Notes under the pieces: model-generated | Seen by the model: the letters and a program-made list of their open reading frames with translations, nothing else | What the model was told of the DNA's origin: nothing | The model's database searches: none | Translations under genes and position numbers: made by a program | Assembly: GCA_945952315.1 (NCBI GenBank) | Contig: CAMFIE010000005.1 | Span: 62,001 to 126,000, forward strand | DNA from: an uncultured Rhizobium sp. | GTDB lineage: Bacteria; Pseudomonadota; Alphaproteobacteria; Rhizobiales; Rhizobiaceae | Reading direction: 5' to 3' | DNA: 64,000 nt | Shown: positions 31,333 to 40,171 of the stretch, piece after piece | How the letters are laid out: every line of letters starts with the position of its first letter | Numbering within the stretch: position 1 is the first letter of the stretch

Positions 31333-33120
31333 TTGCACAGCGAATTTGAAAAGTCAGCGCAGGAAAATGCCGGGGAGACGGGCCGTCTGGGCCGTATGCT
31401 TCGCCGTTTGAAGCGTCTGATAGGCACCGGGCTTCTGCTCGGCGCGCTTGCTGCGCCGGGCCTCATGGCTTCCGGTGTGGATGCGCATGCGGAAACCCGC
31501 AGCCTGAAGCTCTATTTCGTGCACACGGGCGAAAAGGCCGTGATCACCTTCAAGCGCAATGGCGTTTATGACCGGCAGGGCCTGCAGCAGCTCAATCGCT
31601 TTCTCCGCGACTGGCGCCGCAACCAGCCGACCAAGATGGATCCGCGCCTGTTCGACCTGATCTGGGAAGTCTACCGCAAGAGCGGTTCGCGCACCTATAT
31701 CAATGTCGTCTGCGGCTTCCGCTCGCCTGAAACCAATTCCCTGCTCCGCTCTCGCACCAAGGGTGTCGCCGAAAAGAGCCAGCACATCCTTGGCAAGGCC
31801 ATGGATTTCTTCATTCCGGATGTGAAGCTCGCCAAGCTGCGGGAGATCGGCATGAAAATGCAGGTCGGCGGCGTGGGCTTCTATCCGCGATCCGGTTCGC
31901 CTTTCGTGCATATGGACGTCGGCAATGTGCGCGCCTGGCCGCGCATGAGCCGCTCGGATCTGGTGCGCCTGTTCCCGGATGGCCGGACATTGCACATACC
32001 CGCCGACGGCAAGCCGCTGCCCGGCTACCAGCAGGCCATGGCTGACTACAAGCGCCGCGTGGGTTCGAACCATATCGAGATTGCCGATACCGGCCCGACG
32101 CGGAAGAAGGGCTTCTTTGAAACCCTGTTCGGTGGTGGTGCCGACGAGGAAGAGGATACCGCGCCGGAAACCGCGGTTGCCTCGGCTGAACCCGCGCCCG
32201 CACCGCGCAAGGAACAGGTGCTGACGGCAGCGCCCGACGATGGCCAGCAGGTCATGGCGGCGGCAGAAATCAATCCGCCGATCCCGCTCGGTCGCCCGGC
32301 CTTCTCGAATGATGTCGGAAACAGCGGCGTGGCGGCAGCGCTTGTCGAACCGCCAAGCGATACGGCCGCCGCAGCCCTTGCGGCAGCGACGACGCCGCAG
32401 CCGGAGCAGTATCCGGACCTGCAGGCCTATAATATTCCGGTTCCGACCCTGCTTGGAAAGCGCCTGCAGAATGGCGATGCCCAGACAGAAACCGAAACGG
32501 CCATGCTGACAGGGGACGAAACGCCGCCGGAGCTTGCCGATGTGCCGGTCCCGGTCAGTCGTCCGGCCGGTGCCGAAGCCCTTCTTGCCGCGGCAGAAGG
32601 TGCGGACGAGGCAGAGGTGGATCAGGCCGAACAGGCAAGCCTTTCGCCCTCTGCCGCTGCCGCTCTCGATGCCAATGGCGGCGAGCAGCAGACGGCCATG
32701 CTGGCACCGAAGGATGCGGGCCTTGCGCCGGGTGAGCCCTATTCAACCGATGAGGCCGAAGCCGAGAACGAGGAGGAAATTGCCTCGCTTCCCGGACAGC
32801 CGGATGCGCAGGCTCCCGATTTCGGCGACAATTTCGATCAGCCGAAGGTGGAAGAACCGACCCTTTCCGAGGGCGTTCCGGTCAAGGCCGGTCGCCCGAC
32901 CGCCAAGGATGCCGTGGTTGCCGCAAAGAGCGGTCAGAAGGCACTCACTGGCGATGTGCTGGCCAAATGGGCGCTTGAAAATGCCCGCATCACCACCGCG
33001 ACCCGCGAGGTCAAGGCACCGCGCTTTGTCAGCGTCGCGATGCGCGCCAAGGCTGCGGCCCCTGCTTCCGGTGGCTTCACCACCAAGACCGCCGATATCG
33101 ATCCGGCCCGCTTCAACTGA
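31333..33120 (+). CDS. DUF882 (YcbK-like, peptidase M15-type) exported protein with long disordered tail
   Basis: A 595-residue protein with an N-terminal signal or anchor segment (about 25-55). The DUF882 domain (about 55-215) has the zinc-site pattern SQHILGKAMDF and PFVHMDVG, as in M15-type murein peptidases. From about residue 245 onward it is a long Ala/Glu/Pro-rich region without predicted fold, apart from a conserved-looking C-terminal stretch (LAKWALENARI). The TTG at 31333 has GGGGTAAG upstream; an ATG at 31396 is an alternative. It probably acts on or binds peptidoglycan. A strong terminator follows. Confidence 0.78.
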   Translation: MHSEFEKSAQENAGETGRLGRMLRRLKRLIGTGLLLGALAAPGLMASGVDAHAETRSLKLYFVHTGEKAVITFKRNGVYDRQGLQQLNRFLRDWRRNQPTKMDPRLFDLIWEVYRKSGSRTYINVVCGFRSPETNSLLRSRTKGVAEKSQHILGKAMDFFIPDVKLAKLREIGMKMQVGGVGFYPRSGSPFVHMDVGNVRAWPRMSRSDLVRLFPDGRTLHIPADGKPLPGYQQAMADYKRRVGSNHIEIADTGPTRKKGFFETLFGGGADEEEDTAPETAVASAEPAPAPRKEQVLTAAPDDGQQVMAAAEINPPIPLGRPAFSNDVGNSGVAAALVEPPSDTAAAALAAATTPQPEQYPDLQAYNIPVPTLLGKRLQNGDAQTETETAMLTGDETPPELADVPVPVSRPAGAEALLAAAEGADEAEVDQAEQASLSPSAAAALDANGGEQQTAMLAPKDAGLAPGEPYSTDEAEAENEEEIASLPGQPDAQAPDFGDNFDQPKVEEPTLSEGVPVKAGRPTAKDAVVAAKSGQKALTGDVLAKWALENARITTATREVKAPRFVSVAMRAKAAAPASGGFTTKTADIDPARFN

Positions 33121-33137
33121 GCAGGCCCGTCATGAAA

Positions 33138-33172
33138 TGAAAAAAGCCCGCTTCGAAAGAGGCGGGCTTTAT
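33138..33172. terminator. Bidirectional terminator
   Basis: AAAGCCCGC (33143-33151) pairs with GCGGGCTTT (33162-33170), preceded by a run of A. It lies between the convergent DUF882 and MltR-like genes and overlaps the last codons of the latter. Confidence 0.85.
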
Positions 33173-33720
33173 GCTGTCGGATTGCCGGTCTGACGAAGGT
33201 TATTGAGGATGCGCTCGACCATATCCTGCTTTTCCCAATCCAGCCTCCGCAACCGCCGGGCATAGAGGCGGTCTATCTCGCCGTAATAGATCAGAGTTTC
33301 AAGAAACGAGCGAAAACCTTCAGCTGAAAGGACATCCTTTACGTCGCGTTCTGGTGAAAACGCCAAAAACAGACGTGTCTTGTCGCCATCACTCATTTCG
33401 AACACAAGTTGATGCGCGAAGCGGTTTCGGATGCTGTTCAGAATATGGAGCGTCTGTACGTATCCCTCCGGGAACAATCCATGCGCCTCGCAAAGCCTGA
33501 GCTTTTCGCCAAAACCGCGATAGCCGCCACCAAAATAGGCGTCCGGGCTGGGTAAGATATCTTTCAGGTATTCGGTGAGGATATGGTCGATGAAAATATG
33601 GCATGCGATCAGGCAGACCCAGTCTTCCGGCGAGCCAAGCCTTTCCTCAATTTGCTCCGGCTCCAGGCTGAAATCCTGAAGGTCGATTTTCCGGAGAGTC
33701 TTTTCCCATGCGAGTGGCAT
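33169..33720 (-). CDS. Hypothetical MltR-like/HEPN-type protein
   Basis: I do not recognise this protein with certainty. It is 183 residues long from ATG 33720, mostly helical, and contains IRNRFAHQ (Arg98-x4-His103). That resembles the conserved RN-x-FAH motif of MltR/DUF4145-type proteins and the R-x4-6-H motif of HEPN RNases. The frame extends to a TTG at 33819, but that stretch contains a 17-bp terminator hairpin belonging to gapR, so the shorter form is preferred even though it lacks a Shine-Dalgarno sequence. Codon use is less GC-biased than its neighbours, suggesting later acquisition. Function is not assigned. Confidence 0.6.
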   Translation of the reverse strand: MPLAWEKTLRKIDLQDFSLEPEQIEERLGSPEDWVCLIACHIFIDHILTEYLKDILPSPDAYFGGGYRGFGEKLRLCEAHGLFPEGYVQTLHILNSIRNRFAHQLVFEMSDGDKTRLFLAFSPERDVKDVLSAEGFRSFLETLIYYGEIDRLYARRLRRLDWEKQDMVERILNNLRQTGNPTA

Positions 33721-33754
33721 CAGAAGGTCTGAAGGTACAAAGGAATTTGAAAAC

Positions 33755-33796
33755 AAAACACACCCGGTAAACACGGGTTTACCGGGTGTGTTTATA
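33755..33796 (-). terminator. Strong terminator of gapR
   Basis: On the minus strand AAACACACCCGGTAAAC is matched by the inverted GTTTACCGGGTGTGTTT, a perfect 17-bp stem with a very short loop. TTTTGTTTTC follows. It lies about 80 bases after the gapR stop. Confidence 0.9.
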
Positions 33797-33876
33797 TCCT
33801 TGATTTCGGATGTTTTCAATCAAAGTACGGACGTATTCTTGCCTGACGAAGATCGCTTCCGCCTTTGCCTGTCATT

Positions 33877-34131
33877 TCATTCCATGCCGAGTGCAGCCAT
33901 ATAGGTCTGGAGAATCGCTTCTTCCTCAAGGCGCTCATCCCGGTCCTTCTTGCGCAGACGCAGGATCGTGCGGATTGCCTTGGTGTCGTAGCCGCGGCCC
34001 TTGGCCTCCCCCATGACGTCCTTGATGTCGTCAGCGATCGTCTGCTTTTCTTCTTCCAGGCGCTCGATGCGCTCGATGAACTGGCGAAGCTCGGCTGCGG
34101 CGACGTTTTCGACTGCGTTATTCTCGTCCAT
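33877..34131 (-). CDS. gapR: GapR-type nucleoid-associated protein (DUF2312)
   Basis: An 84-residue helical protein of the DUF2312/UPF0335 family, with the conserved [15 protein letters not shown] and [19 protein letters not shown] segments. In Caulobacter the homologue GapR binds AT-rich overtwisted DNA ahead of replication forks and helps topoisomerases. The length is typical. AAGGA precedes the ATG. It is transcribed alone and ends at a strong terminator. Confidence 0.93.
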   Translation of the reverse strand: MDENNAVENVAAAELRQFIERIERLEEEKQTIADDIKDVMGEAKGRGYDTKAIRTILRLRKKDRDERLEEEAILQTYMAALGME

Positions 34132-34272
34132 GCTGCGTTCCTTTAAGTGATCGAGTGGCCGTGTAACCGGCCTTGAATTGCCCTTTGGCTGCTGAACTGC
34201 CGGTATCTTGCGGCAAAATCAAGTCAAAAGGCGCAAGGGCTGCTCCGGTACGGCTGTGGATAGCGGGTGCAT

Positions 34273-35082
34273 TCAGGCGGAAGGGTAGGGGCCGGTGCGG
34301 GAAGGGTGGATTTCGAGCACATGCAGATCCGGGTCCGCATCGAGTGCCGCGAAGATCGGGGCGAGCCGGTCGGCCCAGGCGCTGACGCCCGGATCGTCGC
34401 CGATCAGGTCCTGTCGCACCTCCAGAAGCGCATGCGGCATGCCGCGGATCAGGCAGTGCCGGTAGAGCGTGTCGCCCTTCAAGGCGCCGTCATAGGGTTC
34501 GTTGTCGCCGACGATCAGATCGCCATCGGCGGAAAGGGCCTCGATCAGCGGCCGGGCGGCGCGCCCGTCGCTATCCCACAGAACGGCCGCATGCCAGGGC
34601 CGCGGCACCCCTTTCCAGACCGGCGTATAGGAATGCATCGACAGAACCAGCGGCACGGTTCCCGCTTCCAGCATCGGCTCAAGCACGCTTTCGATCGCGG
34701 CGTGATAGGGCCGGTGATAGGTGGCGATGCGGTGGTTCCATTCCTCGACAGAAATCGGGTGATTGCCTGTCACAATCGCGCCATCGGAAATCTTCATGAT
34801 CAGGGTCGGGTCATCCTCGCCCCGGTTCGGATCGATCAGCAGGCGGGAAAAGCGGGAGAAAACCGCAGCGCAGCCAAGTCGCGCGGCGAGCTTCCGCGTC
34901 AGCGGCTCGACGCCGATGTCATAGGCGATATGCCGCGAAAAGGCGGAAGGAGGCAGGCCAAGATTGCCATAATGTGGCGGCACGATATTGGTGGCGTGAT
35001 CGGCCAGAAGCACGATGCCGGACGGGCCTGCCGCCGGGATGATCTCGAACGGAAGCGCATCGGCTTCAGAATGCTTGGACAT
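34273..35082 (-). CDS. N-formylglutamate amidohydrolase
   Basis: A 269-residue member of the N-formylglutamate amidohydrolase (HutG-type, COG3931) family, which hydrolyses N-formyl-glutamate to formate and glutamate in histidine breakdown. Visible are LLADHATN at the N-terminus, FSRLLIDPNR, LSMHSYTP and VGDNEPYDG, which hold the likely metal-binding residues. The ATG at 35082 matches the usual N-terminus; a longer frame to 35334 is unsupported. No other hut gene is nearby, so the exact substrate is open. Confidence 0.85.
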   Translation of the reverse strand: MSKHSEADALPFEIIPAAGPSGIVLLADHATNIVPPHYGNLGLPPSAFSRHIAYDIGVEPLTRKLAARLGCAAVFSRFSRLLIDPNRGEDDPTLIMKISDGAIVTGNHPISVEEWNHRIATYHRPYHAAIESVLEPMLEAGTVPLVLSMHSYTPVWKGVPRPWHAAVLWDSDGRAARPLIEALSADGDLIVGDNEPYDGALKGDTLYRHCLIRGMPHALLEVRQDLIGDDPGVSAWADRLAPIFAALDADPDLHVLEIHPSRTGPYPSA

Positions 35083-35363
35083 GGGAGAACCGGAATGTTT
35101 CCTAAAAACTCTGGCTCTGATGCCATGGCGGGGGCACAAGTGCAATGCACCGTTAACGCTCGGGCGCCTATGGTCCGGGTCCTTCGCCTCCGCAAGGCCG
35201 GGGCTTGCGCTCCGGGCAAGGCAGGCGTGATACTTCATCCTTCCCGATGGTGGCGCGACGGAATAAAATCGATTGAATTCCCGGGCGCCTCTGCGTTGAC
35301 TTTCGGGTCCCGCCGTCGCAAGAAGACAGTGCAACAGGTAAACATGGAGTCCGGGCGGAAGCC

Positions 35364-35819
35364 GTGATTATGACAATCAATCCCATTTCGCAGGCGTTGT
35401 TTGGTTTGGCTGTCCTTGCCGCCACGCTTGGAAGCGCGGGCAGGGCGCATGCAGAATTCAGGGTTTGCAACAGCACGCAAAACCTTGTCGGGGTGGCAAT
35501 CGGCTACCGGGCAAAGGATGGCTGGACGACCGAGGGCTGGTGGCAGATCCCTGCCGCCGCATGTGCCACGCTGATCGAGGGCAAGTTGCAGTCCCGATAC
35601 TACTATCTCTATGCCGAGGATGCGGCCCGTGGGGGGCGCTGGTCCGGTGACATCAAAATGTGCGTAGCCCAGGACAAGTTCAAGATTTCCGGCGTGAACG
35701 ACTGTTTCAAGCGCGGTTTTCTGCAGATGGGCTTCAAGGAATATGACACGGGTCGTCAGGCTGGCTGGATGGTGCAGCTCAACGACGCGTCCGGTAGCCA
35801 GGAAAGCACCAAGCAATGA
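35364..35819 (+). CDS. DUF1036 exported protein
   Basis: A 151-residue protein with a signal peptide (cleavage near GRAHA, residue 30) and the DUF1036 domain. Its signature is FRVCNSTQ, WTTEGWWQIP and a set of cysteines likely to form disulfides. Its function is unknown. In rhizobia it commonly precedes pyruvate kinase, as here, where the stop overlaps the pyk start (ATGA). The start is GTG 35364 or ATG 35370, and the difference is two residues. Confidence 0.85.
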   Translation: MIMTINPISQALFGLAVLAATLGSAGRAHAEFRVCNSTQNLVGVAIGYRAKDGWTTEGWWQIPAAACATLIEGKLQSRYYYLYAEDAARGGRWSGDIKMCVAQDKFKISGVNDCFKRGFLQMGFKEYDTGRQAGWMVQLNDASGSQESTKQ

Positions 35820-37255
35820 AGCGTAACCGCAAAGTAAAGATCCTCGCAACGCTCGGTCCGGCCTCCGCCGAGGAGGACATGATCCAGAAGCTGCACGAAG
35901 CAGGCGCGGATCTTTTCCGCATCAACATGAGCCATGCCAGCCATGACGTGATGCGAATGCTGATTTCCCGCATCCGGTCGGTGGAAGCACGCTGTGGCCG
36001 GCCAATCGGCATTCTCGCCGACCTTCAGGGGCCGAAGCTCAGGGTGGGCAAGTTTGCCGAAACCAAGGTGAACCTCACCGTCGGGCAGACCTTCACGCTC
36101 GACAACAAGGATGTGCCGGGCGATGCAACCCGCGTGTTCCTGCCGCATCCGGAAATTCTCCAGGCCGTTCAGCCGGGCCATCGCCTGCTGATCGATGACG
36201 GCAAGCTGGCGCTGCGCGCGGAAAAATGCGACGGCCAGTCGATTGTCTGCACCGTCGTGGCCGGCACGAAGATTTCCGACAAGAAGGGCGTGAGCCTGCC
36301 TGATACGCTGCTGCCCGTGGGTGCGCTGACCGACAAGGACCGCGCCGATCTCGATGCGGTGCTCGCTACCGATGATGTTGACTGGGTGGCGCTTTCCTTC
36401 ATCCAGCGTCCGGAGGATCTGGCCGAGGTGCGCAAGATCGCGCGCGGCCGTGTCGGCCTGATGTCGAAGATCGAAAAGCCGCAGGCGATCGAACGGATCG
36501 ATGAAATCATCGAGCTCAGTGATGCACTGATGGTGGCCCGTGGCGACCTTGGCGTGGAAATGCCGCTGGAATCGGTGCCCGGCCTGCAGAAGCAGATGAT
36601 CCGCGCCTGCCGCAAGGCGGGCAAGCCGGTTGTGGTCGCCACCCAGATGCTGGAATCGATGATTTCGGCGCCGGTGCCGACCCGCGCCGAAGTTTCCGAC
36701 GTGGCAACCGCCGTGTTCGAAGGCGCCGATGCCGTGATGCTTTCGGCCGAATCCGCCTCGGGCGAATATCCGGTGGAGGCGGTCTCCACCATGGCCTCGA
36801 TTGCCAGCACCGTGGAGCGTGACCCGCATTATTCCGGCATCATCTATGCGCAGCGCCCGCAGCCGGAGGCAACCGGAGCCGATGCGATTTCGCTCGCCGC
36901 CCGCCAGATTGCCGAAACGCTGAAACTCTCTGCCATCGTTACTTATACCTCGTCCGGCACGACCGGCCTTCGCGCCGCCCGCGAGCGGCCGCAGGTGCCG
37001 GTGCTGGCGCTTTCGCCCATCGTGCAGACGGCGCGCCGCCTCTCGGTGGTCTGGGGCCTGCATTGCGTGGTCACCCAGGATGCGACCGACCTCGACGACA
37101 TGGTCAACCGCGCCTGCCGCATCGTCTGCGGCGAAGGCTTCGGCAAGCCGGGTGACCGGGTGATCATTTCCGCAGGCGTTCCGCTCGGAACACCGGGCGC
37201 CACCAACATGCTGCGCATCGCCTATATCGGCTCGGATGGCCTCAGCGGCATCTGA
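35816..37255 (+). CDS. pyk: Pyruvate kinase
   Basis: The 479-residue enzyme transfers phosphate from phosphoenolpyruvate to ADP, the last step of lower glycolysis. Motifs include KILATLGPAS and FRINMSHAS at the N-terminus, the catalytic-lysine region LMSKIEKPQA, MVARGDLGVEM and MLESMISAPVPTRAEVSDVA. The C-terminal domain is complete. Its ATG overlaps the DUF1036 stop, so it probably depends on upstream translation. A strong terminator follows. Confidence 0.97.
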   Translation: MKRNRKVKILATLGPASAEEDMIQKLHEAGADLFRINMSHASHDVMRMLISRIRSVEARCGRPIGILADLQGPKLRVGKFAETKVNLTVGQTFTLDNKDVPGDATRVFLPHPEILQAVQPGHRLLIDDGKLALRAEKCDGQSIVCTVVAGTKISDKKGVSLPDTLLPVGALTDKDRADLDAVLATDDVDWVALSFIQRPEDLAEVRKIARGRVGLMSKIEKPQAIERIDEIIELSDALMVARGDLGVEMPLESVPGLQKQMIRACRKAGKPVVVATQMLESMISAPVPTRAEVSDVATAVFEGADAVMLSAESASGEYPVEAVSTMASIASTVERDPHYSGIIYAQRPQPEATGADAISLAARQIAETLKLSAIVTYTSSGTTGLRAARERPQVPVLALSPIVQTARRLSVVWGLHCVVTQDATDLDDMVNRACRIVCGEGFGKPGDRVIISAGVPLGTPGATNMLRIAYIGSDGLSGI

Positions 37256-37276
37256 GCCATCGGCTTCCGTTTACAA

Positions 37277-37310
37277 GAGCCGCGCATCCTCAGGGCTGCG
37301 CGGCTTTTTC
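37277..37310 (+). terminator. Terminator after pyk
   Basis: AGCCGCGCA (37278-37286) pairs with TGCGCGGCT (37297-37305), followed by T residues. The convergent NYN gene ends inside its right edge. Confidence 0.88.
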
Positions 37311-37992
37311 ATGCCCAGTTCAGAGGCCGCTCCACAATCGACCCGTCCGCCCGGATCACCTGCGCCGGAAACTGGGCGGCGGCCAGTTGATGATCGTCGA
37401 TCTGGACGATGAAGGTGCTGACCTTTTGCAGGGACGGCGAGGGAATTGGCCGACCCCGTTCGCGCTGATGGCATGGTGCAACAATCCCAACCGGCTTTGC
37501 GACCTCTCGGGTGACGATGCGGATTGGCTCGATGAGATCCGTATCATTGGAAAGAACCAGCGCCTGATCAAACCGGTCAAGCAAGGCATCGCGAACCAGA
37601 TGACTGGCAAGATTGACATCGCTGCCCTTCTCTTCGGCTTTCGCAATCTTGACCAGACGCGGGGGCGGAAGGTTCCAGATATAGTCCGAAGGGCTGCTCT
37701 CGGGTGGTTGGCAGAGGAAGGCCATTTTCTCGCTGAAAAGGAAATTGCCATAGTGAATATGAACATTTGGAACTGTCCCGAGCGCAGACAGATAGGCTTG
37801 CTGCCTTGCAGGTGCGGATGCATCGATCTTCGATGACACTCTGGCCGTGTAGTAATTTACACGGATTTCGCTTGTGGCGTCGGGAGTTATAATTCGTCCG
37901 AGCGCTCCAAGATCAAGCCAGCGAAAACCACGCTGACGCTTTAGCCTCAGATGATAGAAATTAAATCCGTCTATGTAAATAAAGACACGCAT
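37309..37992 (-). CDS. NYN-domain (PIN-like) nuclease-family protein
   Basis: A 227-residue protein of the NYN/DUF88 (LabA-like) family, PIN-related ribonucleases. The acidic site is visible in YIDGFNFYH near the start, EKGSDVNLASHLV, and LVLSNDTDLIEPI. The start is ATG 37992 by homology; an in-frame codon at 38007 is possible, and no Shine-Dalgarno sequence is seen for either. It stands alone between pyk and an alpha/beta hydrolase, oriented against pyk, with lower GC than its neighbours. Such genes can be solitary or part of defence loci; nothing nearby suggests a target. Confidence 0.8.
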   Translation of the reverse strand: MRVFIYIDGFNFYHLRLKRQRGFRWLDLGALGRIITPDATSEIRVNYYTARVSSKIDASAPARQQAYLSALGTVPNVHIHYGNFLFSEKMAFLCQPPESSPSDYIWNLPPPRLVKIAKAEEKGSDVNLASHLVRDALLDRFDQALVLSNDTDLIEPIRIVTREVAKPVGIVAPCHQRERGRPIPSPSLQKVSTFIVQIDDHQLAAAQFPAQVIRADGSIVERPLNWA

Positions 37993-38014
37993 AATGAAAC
38001 TATGCATGAAAACG

Positions 38015-38048
38015 CAAGGGCTGCAACGGGTTTCCGCTACAGCCCTTG
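38015..38048 (-). terminator. Terminator of the alpha/beta hydrolase gene
   Basis: CAAGGGCTG (38015-38023) and CAGCCCTTG (38040-38048) form a 9-bp stem. On the minus strand CGTTTTC follows. Confidence 0.65.
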
Positions 38049-38108
38049 GACCGTCAGCACGCTGAACGGTGGGTAGACAATATAGGTATCATCTAAAGTA
38101 CGGTTCTG

Positions 38109-39128
38109 TCAAGGTTTGCTTCTCGCAAGCCGCCCTTCCAATACGCGCGCCTCGGCTTGCAGATCGTGGGCCTTGCCGGAGAGTTTCTCGATGGCCGCGA
38201 TCGCAAGGTCGGTTGCGATATAGTCGGGTTTGTGGCCGAGGCCCCTGATCCACAGCAGTTCCGATCCCTTGATATCCCGGGCGAGGCCGCGGGAATGGAT
38301 CTCTTCCAGCACGATATCGTCGCTGTCGCCGGTGATGATCACGGTCGGTGCGGTAATCTTCGGATAGTCTTTTGCGATGCGGCTGACATAGTCGTGCAGG
38401 TTTGCCACATCCTCGGCATTGGCGGCGAAGGTTGCAGGCCGCAGCACCAGCGGGATCGCGGCTCTTTCCGTGTAGCCCGGCGGAACCGGATTGGGATGGA
38501 ACACGGCCTTAGCGCCGCTTTCCATCCGCTGCAGGCCCGCGGGAAGGGAAATCAGCCGCGTGAACAGCCAGCCGATACCGGGCGTGGAGGCGACACGGTA
38601 ATACCAGTCGACGCCGCCCGGCCAGGGATGGGTGGCTGGCGCGAGGAAGACGAGGCCTGACACGCGCTCGGGATGGCGAAGCGCAAGGCTTGCCGCAATC
38701 GAGCCGCCGAAGGAATGCGAGACGATGATCGCCTTCCCGATGCGATAGTGATCCAACACCTTGACGATGGCATCGGCCTGACCGGCGGGGAAGGCATTTT
38801 CCGGCCCGCCGCGCTCGGAATAACCATGCCCCGGCCTGTCGACGAAGAGTAGCTCTCCCCGGCCGGTCAGCGGCTTCAGGAAAGCGCCTGCCGGATCGAG
38901 CAGATTGCCGCTCGCGCCATGAATGAAGACCAGCGGCGGCAGCTCCGCTTGCGGCCCCTGCGGCACATGCAACGCATTCATCCGATAGCCGCCGACATCG
39001 ATCAGCGTCCCGCGATTGGGATAGGCCGCTTCCAGTGCCCGGGCGCGAAACCAGGTATAGAGGCCAAGCCCGAGACCAAGGGCGATAAGAAGGAAGACGA
39101 GAAGGGCGGCGATTTTCAAAGCGAGCAT
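38109..39128 (-). CDS. Membrane-anchored alpha/beta hydrolase
   Basis: A 339-residue alpha/beta-fold hydrolase with an N-terminal hydrophobic anchor (about 1-25). The oxyanion-hole region is FIHGASGN, the nucleophile is the Ser of VSHSFGGS, the acid is likely in ITGDSDD, and the His is in GLGHKPDY, so the triad is complete. The substrate cannot be deduced. It follows a TPR-protein gene in the same direction by 32 bases and probably shares its transcript. Confidence 0.85.
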   Translation of the reverse strand: MLALKIAALLVFLLIALGLGLGLYTWFRARALEAAYPNRGTLIDVGGYRMNALHVPQGPQAELPPLVFIHGASGNLLDPAGAFLKPLTGRGELLFVDRPGHGYSERGGPENAFPAGQADAIVKVLDHYRIGKAIIVSHSFGGSIAASLALRHPERVSGLVFLAPATHPWPGGVDWYYRVASTPGIGWLFTRLISLPAGLQRMESGAKAVFHPNPVPPGYTERAAIPLVLRPATFAANAEDVANLHDYVSRIAKDYPKITAPTVIITGDSDDIVLEEIHSRGLARDIKGSELLWIRGLGHKPDYIATDLAIAAIEKLSGKAHDLQAEARVLEGRLARSKP

Positions 39129-39160
39129 CCGAACCGGGAGAAAGCGAGGCGGGGCAAGGC

Positions 39161-39796
39161 CTATGTGCGGCTGCCCGCCAGTTTTTCAAGGAGGTCCCGC
39201 ATCTGGTCCTGCGCATTCCGGTCGGTCGGGTAGAGTTTCAGATAGGCTTCCCAGACCTTCAGTGCCGCCTCTGTCTTCCCTTCGCTCGCGAGAATGCCTG
39301 CAAGACCGGACAGAGCGCCGAGGTGGCGCGGTTCAAGAGCCAGCACGCGTTTGATATCCTCGATGCTCTTGCGGTTGTTGCCGAGCGAGAAATGCAGCGT
39401 TGCCCTGAGGTTCCAGCCCTCCGGATAGTCCGGACGCAGCAGGATGACCTGATCGAGATAGTCGAAGGCGGCCGCCGTCTGGTTGGCGGTGAGCGCATTG
39501 GCGGCCCGGCCCATCAGGAGGTCGATGCTGGCGCTGTCCGATTCGGTTAGCGCAAGGCGGATTTCGCCCGCGATCGCCTTGGCCTGTTCGGCATCGCGCT
39601 CCCGCTTCAATTGCCGGAACAGCGTATCCAGCCGTATTTTCAGCGGTTTTTCGGAAAGATCGCCGGTGCCGGGAGCGGCCAGCGGAGCGGGGTCTTCACT
39701 GATCGTCGTCTCCTCGGCCCCCACCGGATGGACGGGCAAGGCAAGGAAGAAGGGGACGATCAGGACCATGGACATGAAAAAGCGCATGGCGGGCAT
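39161..39796 (-). CDS. Exported TPR-repeat protein
   Basis: A 211-residue protein with a signal peptide (cleavage near HPVGA, about residue 28) and two to three tetratricopeptide repeats between about 95 and 200 (for example AAFDYLDQVILLRPDYPEGW). The start ATG 39796 has GGCGGG upstream; ATG 39787 is an alternative. The repeats indicate a scaffold role in the periplasm, but partners are unknown. It lies between rpmJ and the alpha/beta hydrolase gene on the same strand. Confidence 0.8.
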   Translation of the reverse strand: MPAMRFFMSMVLIVPFFLALPVHPVGAEETTISEDPAPLAAPGTGDLSEKPLKIRLDTLFRQLKRERDAEQAKAIAGEIRLALTESDSASIDLLMGRAANALTANQTAAAFDYLDQVILLRPDYPEGWNLRATLHFSLGNNRKSIEDIKRVLALEPRHLGALSGLAGILASEGKTEAALKVWEAYLKLYPTDRNAQDQMRDLLEKLAGSRT

Positions 39797-39871
39797 GATA
39801 GCCCGCCATGGCGAAGGATCAAACAGAAAAGCTTGCCCGGAGGCGAACGACCGGCTCACCGGCCGCTGTAT

Positions 39872-39997
39872 TCAGCCCTGACGGGCCTTGAAGCGCGGGT
39901 TCTGCTTGTTGATGATGTAAACGCGGCCCTTGCGGCGCACGATGCGGTTGTCGCGGTGACGGGCCTTGAGCGACTTGAGCGAATTCTTGATCTTCAT
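39872..39997 (-). CDS. rpmJ: Ribosomal protein L36 (zinc-free form)
   Basis: A 41-residue basic protein, [20 protein letters not shown] and onward, ending [11 protein letters not shown]. It is recognisable as L36 of the 50S subunit. It contains no cysteine, so it is the C-minus paralogue type that lacks the zinc ribbon. The start is ATG at 39997. A consensus-like promoter lies about 90 bases upstream on the same strand. It is easily missed because of its length. Confidence 0.95.
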   Translation of the reverse strand: MKIKNSLKSLKARHRDNRIVRRKGRVYIINKQNPRFKARQG

Positions 39998-40092
39998 TTT
40001 CTGATCCGCGAGGTTGGACGGGGAACAAATATTCGCCCGGGAACTGTTTCACTTCAAAGCGCGCTCTCGCCCGCTTTACTTGGGTTGGCAGG

Positions 40093-40121
40093 CAGATACC
40101 CGTTTGACCCTTTTGTGTCAA
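40093..40121 (-). promoter_or_regulatory. rpmJ promoter
   Basis: On the minus strand TTGACA (40121-40116) and TATCTG (40098-40093) are separated by 17 bases. It is the best consensus match seen in the window and suits a highly expressed ribosomal protein gene. Confidence 0.7.
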
Positions 40122-40171
40122 CCGCTTCCCCGCTCAAAAAGCCGGGGGAAAGGGGTTGTGGACGGCATTTG

